DNA from: JAUXJB01 sp965226855
GTDB taxonomy: Bacteria > Myxococcota_A > UBA9160 > SZUA-336
DNA length: 64,000 nucleotides
Assembly (NCBI GenBank): GCA_965226855.1
Contig: CBDDEE010000024.1
Span: 124,001-188,000, forward strand
Direction of reading: 5' to 3'
Part shown: piece by piece, positions 43,653-52,465 of the stretch
Numbering within the stretch: the first letter of the stretch is position 1
Layout: every line of letters begins with the position of its first letter
The notes under the pieces: generated by a model
Told to the model about the DNA's origin: nothing
The model's input: only the letters and a program-made list of their open reading frames with translations
Database searches by the model: none
Made by a program: the position numbers and the translations under genes

Positions 43653-44159
43653 GTGATGGGTTCGGGTTCGAGCCCTCACACCGGGCGCGTCACGCAGCTC
43701 GGCTCCTGGCTCGCGGCTCAGGGCTTCCATCTGCTCACCGGAGGCGGCGCCGGAGTGATGAGCGGTGTGAGCTGGGCCTTTCGGAGCATTCCAGACCGGC
43801 GCGGCCTCGTCATCGGGATCATCCCGTGCGTCGAAGGGGATCCCGGTCGCCCCTTGCCGGGCTACCCGAATCCCTGGGTCGACGTCCCGATCCTCACGCA
43901 CCTGCCCCTCCGCGGACCGCGCGGAACCGAGTCCCGGTCCCGGAACCACATCAACGTGCTCAGCTCGGACGTCGTGGTGGCCCTCCCCGGAGGCTCCGGC
44001 ACCCGCTCCGAGGTCGAGCTGGCCCTGGCCTACGCTCGGCCCCTGATCGCCTGGCTGGGCGCAAGGGACGAGATCCCGAGCCTACCCGCCGAGGTCCCCG
44101 TGACCGGCGAATTCTCTGAAATCCAGGAGTTCGTGCTCTCCCACGTGCCAAACCCCTAG
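43653..44159 (+). CDS. LOG-family (lysine decarboxylase-like) nucleotide-processing protein
   Basis: At least 168 residues of a Rossmann-fold LOG/TIGR00725-type protein: VMGSGSSPHTGRV, LLTGGGAGVMSGV near residue 27, and the LPGGSGTRSEVELALAY motif (family PGGxGTxxE) near residue 112. Family members release cytokinin-like bases or hydrolyse nucleotide 5'-monophosphates. The listed start is the GTG at 43653. The frame is open back to an in-frame stop at 43587, and a CTG at 43602 overlapping the upstream gene's stop would add LSPDEANGAPERLPIVG, giving a more complete first strand. The TAG stop lies in the CTAG flanking the IS insertion. Confidence 0.75.
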   Translation: MMGSGSSPHTGRVTQLGSWLAAQGFHLLTGGGAGVMSGVSWAFRSIPDRRGLVIGIIPCVEGDPGRPLPGYPNPWVDVPILTHLPLRGPRGTESRSRNHINVLSSDVVVALPGGSGTRSEVELALAYARPLIAWLGARDEIPSLPAEVPVTGEFSEIQEFVLSHVPNP

Positions 44160-45432
44160 CAGGCTGCTGAAAAAAACTCCTCATCGAAGGGTACCTTTGA
44201 GGGAAGCCCCAAGGGGGAGATGTGAGAGGACCGCAGACGCTCCAGGGTGGGATCTTCAGCTACGTATCGCTGGAGTCCCGGATTCCCGAGGACCATCCGC
44301 TTCGAGCGATCCGGCGACTGGTGGACGCGGCGCTGGAGCAGCTGTCGCGACGCTTCGATGGTATCTACGCCAAAGGGGTCGGCCGACCGTCGGTCCCGCC
44401 GGAGCAGCTGTTGCGGGCGCTGCTGTTGCAGGTGCTGTACACGATCCGGAGCGAGCGCCAGCTGATCGAGCAGATCGACTACAACCTGCTCTACCGCTGG
44501 TTCGTGGGCCTGGAGCTGGACGATGAGGTGTTCAGCGCGACGGTGTTCACCAAGAATCGGGAACGGCTGCTGAAGGGCGAGATCGCTCAGCATTTCTTCG
44601 AGGCGGTGCTGGCGCAGGCGGAGTCGGAGGGGTTGGTGTCATCGGAGCACTTCACGGTGGACGGGACGCTGATCGAGGCGTGGGCGAGCCAGAAGAGCTT
44701 CGTGCGCAAGGACGAGAAGCGCAGGGACGATGACGACCCGGGCAACCCGACGGTCAACTTCCGGGGCGAGAAGCGGAGCAACCAGACGCATGCGTCGAGG
44801 ACGGATCCGGACGCCCGACTGGCGGGGATGAGGGGCCAGGGCGCGCGGCTCGCGTATCAGGGACACGTCGTGACGGAGAACCGCAACGGCCTGGTGGTGG
44901 CGGCGAAGCTCACTCAGGCGTCGGGGTATGCGGAGCGCGAAGCGGCTCTCGAGATGGTGCTGGGTCTGGGGGGCGCTCGCCGGATCACCCTGGCTGGAGA
45001 CAAGGGCTACGACGCCAAGAGCTTTGTGCAGGCGCTTCGGGCCTGGAGCGTTACCCCGCACGTGGCACAGAACACGACGAACCGCCGAAGCGCGATCGAT
45101 CGAAGGACCACAGGACACCCGGGCTACGAGGTGAGCCAGCGCTTCCGCAAACGGGTGGAGGAGGTGTTTGGCTGGATGAAGACGGTGGGCTTGATGCGCA
45201 AGACCCGGCACCGGGGCACGGATCGGGTCGGCTGGGTCTTCACCTTCACTGCTGCGGCCTACAACCTGGTCCGTATCCGCAACCTGTTGGAGGCGACATA
45301 GCTCATGATCCCGCAAGATCTACCCGTGCGACACCGAACCGGTTCGTACCGGGAACGGCGATCCCTCTCCCTGCTCGGCACGCCTCCCGTCAGAGGCGTC
45401 CCGCCCAACCCAGTCACTTTCTCCGCAGCCTG
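44160..45432 (+). mobile_element. IS5-family insertion sequence, copy 2 (1273 bp, intact)
   Basis: Same element as at 11271-12536, with matching terminal inverted repeats and CTAG on each side (44156-44159 and 45433-45436). The transposase frame is intact. Compared with copy 1 it has 2 more A residues in the left A-tract and the 5 bp missing from copy 1. It inserted exactly at the stop codon of the LOG-like gene without changing the protein. Confidence 0.93.
44222..45301 (+). CDS. IS5-family DDE transposase (intact)
   Basis: A 359-residue transposase starting at GTG. The N-terminal SRIPEDHPLRAIRRLVD helix-turn region is shared by many IS5 relatives. DDE core: HFTVDGTLIEAWAS (first Asp), LAGDKGYDAKSF (second Asp), and RVEEVFGWMKTVGLMRKTRHRG (Glu). 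The C-terminal helix FTAAAYNLVRIRNLLEAT is complete. This copy could act in trans on the defective copy 33 kb away, since the ends match. Confidence 0.9.
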   Translation: MRGPQTLQGGIFSYVSLESRIPEDHPLRAIRRLVDAALEQLSRRFDGIYAKGVGRPSVPPEQLLRALLLQVLYTIRSERQLIEQIDYNLLYRWFVGLELDDEVFSATVFTKNRERLLKGEIAQHFFEAVLAQAESEGLVSSEHFTVDGTLIEAWASQKSFVRKDEKRRDDDDPGNPTVNFRGEKRSNQTHASRTDPDARLAGMRGQGARLAYQGHVVTENRNGLVVAAKLTQASGYAEREAALEMVLGLGGARRITLAGDKGYDAKSFVQALRAWSVTPHVAQNTTNRRSAIDRRTTGHPGYEVSQRFRKRVEEVFGWMKTVGLMRKTRHRGTDRVGWVFTFTAAAYNLVRIRNLLEAT

Positions 45433-45444
45433 CTAGGCGAAGAA

Positions 45445-45472
45445 GCCCTCCCTCAGAAGCCATGCGGAGGGC
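45445..45472 (-). terminator. Hairpin after the amidohydrolase gene
   Basis: GCCCTCC (45445-45451) and GGAGGGC (45466-45472) form a 7-bp stem just beyond the amidohydrolase stop on the minus strand. It is followed by only a short pyrimidine run, so it is a weak candidate terminator. Confidence 0.4.
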
Positions 45473-45474
45473 GC

Positions 45475-46590
45475 TCAGGAGACCAGGGAGAAGGCGCGGG
45501 CGGGGTTGTCCCAGAGGATCTTGCGCTTGCTCTCGTCCGGGATCTTCTGAGCGCGGAGCCGCTCCATGCCCCAGGGCCAGGTGCCGTCTGGGTGGGGATA
45601 GTCGGTGTTGAAGAGCAGGTTGTCGTCACCGACGAGCTCGACGACGCTGGGGAGCGTCATCTCGTCGCCACGGCAGGCTACCCAGAAGTTGCGCTTGAAG
45701 TAGCTCGTGGGGGGCATCTTCAGGTCCGGGTGCTCGGCGCTGCCTGAGAAGTCCCAGTGCTGCTCCATGCGCTGCAGCCAGTAGGGAACCCAGCCTGCAT
45801 CTGCCTCAACATGGACGATCCGGAGCGCAGGGTAACGCTCCACCACGCCGAACCAGATCAGGCTCATCATGGCGACCATTGCCTCGACCGGGTGGGCGAT
45901 GATGTGGCCCGAGGTGTGCGTGTCCATCCTGTCGCCGTAGGACTGCAGGTAGGGCGAGCCGGAGTCGTGGAAGCAGACCGGCTTTCCAATGCGCTCGATC
46001 GCCGCCCAGAGCGGCTCGTAGTCCTCGTGGTAGAGGTTCCGGCCGGCCACGGGATTCGGGCGGATGTAGAAGCTGACGGCGCCGCGCTCTGTGACCCGCC
46101 GGAGCTCTTCCAGCGCCAGGTCGACCGCTTGCAGCGGGATCATGGCGGCCCAGCGCAGGCGCTCCGGAGCGGCAGAGCAGTACTCGGCAGTCCAGTCGTT
46201 GTAAGCGCGGCAGCAGGCGAGAAGGAGTTCTGGGTCCGCGAAGGGCTTGCCCAGCAGCTGGCCGCCGGAGGTCGGGTAAATCACCTGCACATCGACGCCC
46301 TGCTCGTTCATGTCCTGTAGCCGGCTCTTGGCGTCGAAGCCGGCGACGCGCGCCCGCTCGAAGCGCTCCATGCCCTTTGCGACCGCCGCCAGGAACTCGG
46401 GCGGCGACATGGGGTACTTCCCCTCCTCGTTCGTGAGCGACTTGCCCTCGACGACGATGCCGCGACGATCACCTACCTGTTCGGGCCTGGGTGCGCGATC
46501 GCGAAAAGCCGGGTCAATGTACTCCTCCCACATCGTTGGCGGCTCGATCTGGTGGCAGTCCGTATCAACGATTTTGAAGCCCTCGAGCAT
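45475..46590 (-). CDS. Amidohydrolase 2-family metal-dependent hydrolase/decarboxylase
   Basis: A 371-residue TIM-barrel protein. It begins with FKIVDTDCHQIEP (D-x-H metal site) and has a central KPVCFHDSGSP with its His, HVEADAGWVPYWLQRME near residue 265, and FNTDYPHPDGTWPWG carrying the catalytic Asp near residue 335. Amidohydrolase-2 members hydrolyse amides or decarboxylate aromatic acids; this type is abundant in aerobic degraders. The substrate is not evident. It diverges from the stress-protein gene across 187 bp. Confidence 0.82.
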   Translation of the reverse strand: MLEGFKIVDTDCHQIEPPTMWEEYIDPAFRDRAPRPEQVGDRRGIVVEGKSLTNEEGKYPMSPPEFLAAVAKGMERFERARVAGFDAKSRLQDMNEQGVDVQVIYPTSGGQLLGKPFADPELLLACCRAYNDWTAEYCSAAPERLRWAAMIPLQAVDLALEELRRVTERGAVSFYIRPNPVAGRNLYHEDYEPLWAAIERIGKPVCFHDSGSPYLQSYGDRMDTHTSGHIIAHPVEAMVAMMSLIWFGVVERYPALRIVHVEADAGWVPYWLQRMEQHWDFSGSAEHPDLKMPPTSYFKRNFWVACRGDEMTLPSVVELVGDDNLLFNTDYPHPDGTWPWGMERLRAQKIPDESKRKILWDNPARAFSLVS

Positions 46591-46777
46591 GAACCCGTCC
46601 TCCCGTTGCTGGCGCCCGATTGTGTTCCGATCCGCAGCACTTCCGCAAGGCGGTCTGGCGCGAATTTCCCCCAGGCCCTGATAATCGGCGGAAGAGGATG
46701 CGGGTGGACCTGGGGGGAGATGAGGATAGCCACCGCCACTGATCTGTTGCGAACGTTTCGGTACGTTCTACCGACTG

Positions 46778-47632
46778 ATGACAAAGATCGACACTTTCGA
46801 ATCCGTCTTCAAGTCCGCAGACAAGCCCGTTTACACATATGGGCGCGTAGAGATTGCGCGCGTGCTGGTCGTCACAGATTTGACGGAGGCAGAGGCAATC
46901 CCCCTCATCAGCCAGATCCGCACCTTCCTCTCAGTCCTCGGTGACGGCCCGGACTGGCGCCACCTCGGCGGCGCCGACTTTGCAACCGTCGGCCGTCTCC
47001 TGGAACAAGTCGAGAGCGCGGTCCCCGACCTTATCGTGACATACCGCCACCTGCACTCGAACGCATGGCAGTGGCCCCACAGTCTGGGCGCATACCTCGA
47101 CGTTCTCACGCAGGCCACTGACGTCCCGGTGCTGGTCCTGCCTCATCCCGACGCGGATCGTGCGCTCCCGCATGCCATCGCCAACACGGATTGCGTCATG
47201 GCCATCACCGATCACCTGACGGCCGATGCGCGGCTCGTTGACTACGCACTGCGCTTCACCGCGCCGCCCGGTTCGTGCTGGCTCACCCACATCGAGAGCC
47301 AGCGCCAGTTTGATCACTTCGTGGCCGCTGTCGAGAAGGTTCCGGAGATTGAAACGGACGATGTGCGGGAACTTGTCGAAGCGCAGCTCTTGAAAGAGCC
47401 GCGGAACTACATCGAGTCGTGCCGTAAGGTGATCGAGGCTGAGGGCGTACACGCCAAGATTGAAGCCATCGTCGCGATGGGCGACCGCATTGACAAGTAC
47501 CGCGACATGGTCGAAGACCACCGCGTCGACCTGCTCGTCATCAATACGATGGACGGCGACCAGCTCGCAATGCACGGGCAGGCGTATCCCTTAGCCGTGG
47601 AGCTGCGGGGCATCCCGCTGTTGATGTTGTGA
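46778..47632 (+). CDS. Tandem universal stress (UspA-like) protein
   Basis: A 284-residue soluble protein that looks like two UspA folds. The first (about 25-120) runs from IARVLVVTDLTEAEA to DVPVLVLPHP. The second (about 128-284) begins VMAITDHLTADARLVDYALRF and ends VDLLVINTMDGDQLAMHGQAYPLAVELRGIPLLML, the usual Usp nucleotide-site end, though the G-x2-G-x9-G loop is not clear. Its stop overlaps the transporter GTG start (GTGA), so it is translationally coupled and probably a regulator of that transporter. Confidence 0.75.
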   Translation: MTKIDTFESVFKSADKPVYTYGRVEIARVLVVTDLTEAEAIPLISQIRTFLSVLGDGPDWRHLGGADFATVGRLLEQVESAVPDLIVTYRHLHSNAWQWPHSLGAYLDVLTQATDVPVLVLPHPDADRALPHAIANTDCVMAITDHLTADARLVDYALRFTAPPGSCWLTHIESQRQFDHFVAAVEKVPEIETDDVRELVEAQLLKEPRNYIESCRKVIEAEGVHAKIEAIVAMGDRIDKYRDMVEDHRVDLLVINTMDGDQLAMHGQAYPLAVELRGIPLLML

Positions 47633-49047
47633 CGAACGCTTCCGCGATAGCAGTGAGTGGATCCGCGGGTGCAGCAGGCGGCCACGAGGTCTCGCTCGGC
47701 GTCACGCTTTTCTTCGCCGGGCTGCTCATCGCCATGATCATGTGCCTTGCTCTCGAAGAGAAGCTCCACGCGAAGAAGTCCGTGATCGTCGCCGTATTCG
47801 CCGTCGTGTCGCTCTTGTTGGGCGGCCTCTTTGGCTTGCTCCCGTTCTCTGCGATGGACCTGCACGTTGGTGACGCCGACATCCACCTGCCGGTGTACAT
47901 CCCCGCGATCGATTGGGGTGTGATCTCCATCATCCTCGGCTCAGCTCTGTTCGTAGACGTAACGGCGAAGTCGGGCCTCTTTACGTGGATAGCGCTGCGG
48001 CTCACCAAGGCGTCGAAGGGCGATCCGCTCATCCTGTTGATCGCATACGGGTCGATGACGGTCGTGTTCTCCGCCGTACTCAACAACGTTACGGCGATGA
48101 TCATAGTGGGTTCACTCACTGGCGTATCGCTGCGCCGCTTGGGCATTACCGACAAGCTGCTCGGATTCCTACTGATCGAAGGGGTACTCACGAACGTGGG
48201 CGGTATGCTCACGTTGATCAGCTCGGTACCGAATATCATCGTCGGCAACGCCGCGGGCATCAGCTTCATGAAATTCTTCGTCACGGCCGCACCATACGTG
48301 GTGGTCACCACGGCTGTGTCACTTGCGATGGGCGCAAAGATCTTCGGCATCCGCCGACTCGTTGGCGCGGAAGAACAGGCTGAAGCCGCACGCCTGGTCG
48401 CGGGCTTCGACGAGAATGACGGCATTGACTCGCCCTTCCTCTTCTGGTTGGGCGGCATTTCTCTCTTGGCGTTCATCGCCGTGATCGCGAGCGCGTCCAT
48501 CCCCGACACCCTGCTCAACGACCTCGGGATGGGCTATGTGGCAATCTCCTTTGCGATCGTGGCGCTCGTCCAGCACAAAGCCACGGCCGACCGCTTCTAC
48601 CGCGAGATCGACTGGGACCTACTGGCCTTCTTTGCGGCGCTGTTCATCGTCATCAGCGTGATGGAACACGCGCAGGTACTCCACCTGGTGGGCCGCTTCC
48701 TGGCTCCGATCCTGAACTTGGGCGAAACGGTGGGACCGAGCGTCTTGCTCGTCGCCTCCGCGGTGGCGAGCTCGGTGACGGACAACATCCCGCTGGCAGC
48801 AATGCTTGCCAAGATCCTCAGCGGCCTCGATCTCACCGCAGAATCACCGTACTGGTGGGCCGTGATCTTTGGAGCAAACCTGGGTGGGAACATCACGCCG
48901 ATTGGTTCGGCGTCCACACTAGTGGCGGTGACGATCATACACAAGAGTGGGATCACGTTGTCATTCGCCGGATTCGTGAAACTGGCTGTACCGTATGCAG
49001 CGGCACAGCTGGCGCTTGCGGTGGGGTATTTGTTGATCGCAGTCTAG
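47629..49047 (+). CDS. Ion transporter of the ArsB/NhaD/SLC13 superfamily
   Basis: A 472-residue integral membrane protein with about 11-12 spans. It has ITS-type re-entrant signatures in each half: SAVLNNVTAMIIVGSLTG near residue 155 and ASSVTDNIPLAAMLAKIL near residue 385, then GANLGGNITPIGSASTLVAVTI near residue 420. The N-N-(V/I)-(T/A) and GGNxTPIGS motifs are those of Na+/H+ antiporter NhaD and ArsB-like permeases. The ion is not determinable. The GTG start overlaps the stress-protein stop. Confidence 0.85.
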   Translation: MTNASAIAVSGSAGAAGGHEVSLGVTLFFAGLLIAMIMCLALEEKLHAKKSVIVAVFAVVSLLLGGLFGLLPFSAMDLHVGDADIHLPVYIPAIDWGVISIILGSALFVDVTAKSGLFTWIALRLTKASKGDPLILLIAYGSMTVVFSAVLNNVTAMIIVGSLTGVSLRRLGITDKLLGFLLIEGVLTNVGGMLTLISSVPNIIVGNAAGISFMKFFVTAAPYVVVTTAVSLAMGAKIFGIRRLVGAEEQAEAARLVAGFDENDGIDSPFLFWLGGISLLAFIAVIASASIPDTLLNDLGMGYVAISFAIVALVQHKATADRFYREIDWDLLAFFAALFIVISVMEHAQVLHLVGRFLAPILNLGETVGPSVLLVASAVASSVTDNIPLAAMLAKILSGLDLTAESPYWWAVIFGANLGGNITPIGSASTLVAVTIIHKSGITLSFAGFVKLAVPYAAAQLALAVGYLLIAV

Positions 49048-49316
49048 TGCGTCACCTCTGGTGAGTCCGGTAGCTCAGGCTCTGCGATCTCCCCGTACTT
49101 CGCTTCGTACTTCTCGATGTTCGCCTGGAGCGCTCGCAGGATCGCTTTCGTGTGCTGTGGCGTGGTCACGACGCGGGCGATGAGTTGCGCCTGTGGCGAT
49201 TGAGAGCCTCCACCCTGCCCGAGCATGAAGAAGAACTCCCGGGGCGTGTGGCTCACCTGAAAGACGTTGAAGAACAGGGCAGGAGGTTGCTTCTGGGTGT
49301 TCTCATCAGTCGCCAT
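49044..49316 (-). CDS. DUF3467 family protein
   Basis: A 90-residue protein with the DUF3467 pattern: FFNVFQVSHTPREFFFMLGQ, IARVVTTPQHTKAILRALQANIEKYEAKYG. Family function is unknown. Its stop codon shares the palindromic CTAG (49044-49047) with the stop of the convergent transporter gene. Confidence 0.82.
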   Translation of the reverse strand: MATDENTQKQPPALFFNVFQVSHTPREFFFMLGQGGGSQSPQAQLIARVVTTPQHTKAILRALQANIEKYEAKYGEIAEPELPDSPEVTH

Positions 49317-49468
49317 CTTCTCCCCCTCGCCGCAGCGCTACTGGAATTGCTGGAACGTGTACTGCTCGATGTCGAGGCTCCAAGTATCCCACCCAGCCCG
49401 GGTTATGCGAAGCAGGCGAGGTCGAAGCTGAGGTGACCAGGAGCGCCGCGAGCGAGAAGGGCTCTCGG

Positions 49469-51298
49469 TCAGCGCTCTGCAGCGGTCAGGGCTCTCCGCT
49501 TCGACCCCGGCTGCAGCTCGACCGCGAACTGGTCGCGGTGCAGCTCCGCGTAGAGCCCCCCGCTGCGCAGGAGCTCCTCGTGCGGACCCGACTCGACGAT
49601 CCGACCCCTGTCGAGCACATAGATCACGTCCGCTGCCAGCACCGTGGAGAGCCGATGCGCGATCACGAGGGTCGTCCGTCCGCGCGCCAGGCGCAGGGTT
49701 GCCTCGTGGATCTCGCGCTCCAGACGCGTGTCGAGCGAGGCCGTAGCCTCGTCGAGAATCAAGATCGGGGGGTCCTTCAAAATCGCGCGGGCAATCGCGA
49801 CGCGCTGTTTCTGGCCTCCGGAGAGCCGGTACCCTCGCTCCCCGACCACCGTTTCGAGCCCGGCCGGCAGCTCCTCGATCATCTCTGCCATGCCAGCCGC
49901 CTCGGTGGCCGCCCACATCTGCTCGTCCGTCGCATCGAGACGCCCGTAGCGGAGGTTCTCCTCGAGGGAGGCGTGAAAGAGGTAAGTGTCCTGCATGACT
50001 GCGCCGATCGCCTCGGCCACACTGTCGAGTGTCAGATCGCGAAGATCGTGTCCGTCCAGCAGCACGCGCCCCTGTTGCGGCTCGTACAAGCGCTGCAGCA
50101 GATAGGTGACCGTCGTCTTGCCCGCTCCAGAGGGTCCTACCAGGGCCACCATCTGGCCGGGCTCGACCTCGAAGCTCATCCCGGCCACGGCCGGCGGCCC
50201 CGATTCCGCATAGCGGAAGGTGACGTCTTCAAAGCCTAGGCCCCCCCTGGCGTGCGGGAGTGGCCTGGCGCCAGGTCGGTCGGCCACCTCGACGGGTAGA
50301 TCGAGGTACTCGAAGATGCGCTCGAAGAGCGCGAGCGAGCTCAGGGCGGTGGTGGCGACGCGCGCGATCTGCCGGAACGGCGTGAAGATTCGCTGCGCGA
50401 GGCCGGCGAAGGCGACCACGACGCCCACGCTGGGAATGTCGCCGCTGAGGACGGCGCGCGCGCCGTACCAGTAGACGAACCCGACCGCGAAGGCGCCGAA
50501 TAGCTGCGTCGCGGTGTTGAACCAGCGGCCGGCCAGGAAGCGTCGAATCGACAGCGCGCGCAGCTCCCGGTTGGCGCGGTCGAAGCGCTCTGACTCGAGC
50601 TCCTGGCGGCCGAACGCCTTCACCAGGATCGAGCCCGAGACGGACAGCGTCTCAGCGAGGTGCGAGGTCATCCCGGCGGCCTCGTCCCGCCACTCGAGCT
50701 GGAGGCGCCGCATCCGATTGCCGACGCGGAGCGTCGGGTAGACCCAGAGCGGCAGCACCAGCAGGATCAACACGGTCAGGCGCCAATCCAGCGAGAACAT
50801 CAAACCCAAGGCGACCACGAGCGTAATCACGTGGATCAGGAACATGGTGAAGGTGCCGGTCACGGCCTCCTGGACCGTGTTTACGTCCGCGGTGATGCGG
50901 TGGAGGATCTCGCCCGAGCGCGTTTGCGTGAAGAAGCGCAGCGAGAGCTTCTGGATATGCTCGTGCAGAGCCTGCCTCAGGTTCAGCATCACGCCCTGGC
51001 CCACGAGCTGGTTCAGGTAGCCGCGCCCCACGCCGAGCAGGGCGGAGGTCAGGTAGATCACCAGGATCGTGACGAAGAGCAGGTTGATGCGTCCGACGTC
51101 CCCCTCGCTCCCCAGCACGGCCTCGTCCACGATCCTCTGGATCACGAGCCAGGGCAGGAGATCGAGCGTCGACGTGGTTGCGATCAGCAGGACCACGGCG
51201 ACCAGGTGGCTCCGGAAAGGCCGGAACAGTCCTAGGGTGCGCAAGAAGATGGGCCAGACGGCCCCGGCAGGCTTCTGGAGAATGGTCCTTGGCTGCAT
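49469..51298 (-). CDS. MsbA-like ABC exporter (fused membrane and ATPase domains)
   Basis: A 609-residue half-transporter from ATG at 51298 (MQPRTILQKP; a longer frame to 51340 exists). The N-terminal six-span domain contains HLVAVVLLIATTSTLDLLPWLV and FFTQTRSGEILHRI. The ATPase domain has Walker A GPSGAGKTT, signature LSGGQKQR, Walker B ILILDEAT and the H-loop IAHRLST. It is divergent from the lipid A acyltransferase gene, 68 bp away, which supports an envelope-lipid export role such as MsbA's, though multidrug export cannot be excluded. Confidence 0.88.
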   Translation of the reverse strand: MQPRTILQKPAGAVWPIFLRTLGLFRPFRSHLVAVVLLIATTSTLDLLPWLVIQRIVDEAVLGSEGDVGRINLLFVTILVIYLTSALLGVGRGYLNQLVGQGVMLNLRQALHEHIQKLSLRFFTQTRSGEILHRITADVNTVQEAVTGTFTMFLIHVITLVVALGLMFSLDWRLTVLILLVLPLWVYPTLRVGNRMRRLQLEWRDEAAGMTSHLAETLSVSGSILVKAFGRQELESERFDRANRELRALSIRRFLAGRWFNTATQLFGAFAVGFVYWYGARAVLSGDIPSVGVVVAFAGLAQRIFTPFRQIARVATTALSSLALFERIFEYLDLPVEVADRPGARPLPHARGGLGFEDVTFRYAESGPPAVAGMSFEVEPGQMVALVGPSGAGKTTVTYLLQRLYEPQQGRVLLDGHDLRDLTLDSVAEAIGAVMQDTYLFHASLEENLRYGRLDATDEQMWAATEAAGMAEMIEELPAGLETVVGERGYRLSGGQKQRVAIARAILKDPPILILDEATASLDTRLEREIHEATLRLARGRTTLVIAHRLSTVLAADVIYVLDRGRIVESGPHEELLRSGGLYAELHRDQFAVELQPGSKRRALTAAER

Positions 51299-51366
51299 GA
51301 ATCGGCCGCACACCATACCGCGTCCGCTCCTTCCTCCCAATCCCCGCCGGCCGCTTTCGCTACTCT

Positions 51367-52287
51367 GTGGCGATCCCGATGAGGCATCGACTCGAGCTGT
51401 GGGCCTACCTGCTCGGCAGTGCGACCCTGCGTTCGCTCCCGCTGGCGCTGTCGCAGCGTCTGGCAGCCGCCGCTGCGAGCGCGTACTTCCGCCTCAGGGG
51501 CAAGCGCGTGCGCTGGATGCTGACGAACCTTCGCTTTGCCTACCCCGAAGACAGCGAGGAGGAGATCGCCGAGCTAGGACGCAAGAGCTACGTCCACTTC
51601 GCGTGGAATCTCGTCGACGTGGCCCGTGCCGAGAAGTGGACGGATGACGATCTGCGTGCACGCATGTCGTCCGTTGGTCTCGACGAGCTGTGCAAGCTCC
51701 TGGACCGGGGTCAGGGGGCGTTGCTGCTGACCCTGCACGTGGGCAGCTTCGACCTGGCGCTGCGCCTGCTCTCCATGGAGCTGCCCGAGCGGGGTTTCGC
51801 TGCCGTGAGCCGTCCCCTGCGCAATAAGCTGCTCGCCCGGCGCATGATCAGGCTGCGCTCAGGCCGTGGCGCCGAGCTCATCCCTCACAAGCGGGTCGCA
51901 GCTCGCGGCATCCTCAGAGCCCTCCGGGAAGGGCGTCCGGTCGTCGTCCTGAACGATCAGTACTCGAGCCGTGCGCGCGGTGTGTTCGTGCCCCTCTTCG
52001 GCGTCCGCTGCTCTACCTCGGTCGGAATCGCGACCATTACGCTCCGCACCGGAGCGCCCGTGGTGCCGGCGTACGTGGTGCGCGACGCGCGGGATCACCA
52101 CACCCTCTACTTCCTCCCGCCTCTCGAGCTGGAGGTCAGTGGCGACCGGGAACGCGACATCGAGGCGGCGACGGCGCAATTCAACCGCGCGCTTGAAGAG
52201 ATCATTCGCCGCCATCCGGAGCAGTGGATGTGGGCCCACCGCCGCTTCCGACACAGTCCGGACCTCGACGAAGACACGTACGCCTAG
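51367..52287 (+). CDS. Lipid A biosynthesis (LpxL/HtrB-like) lauroyl acyltransferase
   Basis: A 306-residue LPLAT-superfamily acyltransferase. It has the catalytic H-x4-D motif in LLTLHVGSFDLALRLL near residue 120, LRNKLLARRMIRLRSGRGAELI, LNDQYSSRARGVFVPLFG, and the C-terminal HPEQWMWAHRRFR common to LpxL/LpxM. It would add a secondary acyl chain to lipid A at the inner membrane. The start follows directly from the shared promoter region with the divergent ABC exporter. Confidence 0.87.
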   Translation: MAIPMRHRLELWAYLLGSATLRSLPLALSQRLAAAAASAYFRLRGKRVRWMLTNLRFAYPEDSEEEIAELGRKSYVHFAWNLVDVARAEKWTDDDLRARMSSVGLDELCKLLDRGQGALLLTLHVGSFDLALRLLSMELPERGFAAVSRPLRNKLLARRMIRLRSGRGAELIPHKRVAARGILRALREGRPVVVLNDQYSSRARGVFVPLFGVRCSTSVGIATITLRTGAPVVPAYVVRDARDHHTLYFLPPLELEVSGDRERDIEAATAQFNRALEEIIRRHPEQWMWAHRRFRHSPDLDEDTYA

Positions 52288-52465
52288 AACGTTCGTTTCC
52301 ATCCAGGGCATCTCCCAGGTGTAAACGATGCTCCCAGACTTCTGGCCATGTACTAGGACCGGGAGGCATTACCGGAAGTTGTGGATCCAACGGTTGGCGT
52401 CCTGGCTCGACCGGGTAGTAGCGGGCCTCCCTCAGTAGGATCTCACGGAAGGAGGACCCTGCCTA
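52288..52465. other. Gene-poor spacer before the transposase remnant
   Basis: No gene can be supported here. The last 20 bases carry a good AGGAGG site for the remnant that follows. I could not find terminal inverted repeats for that remnant. Confidence 0.5.
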
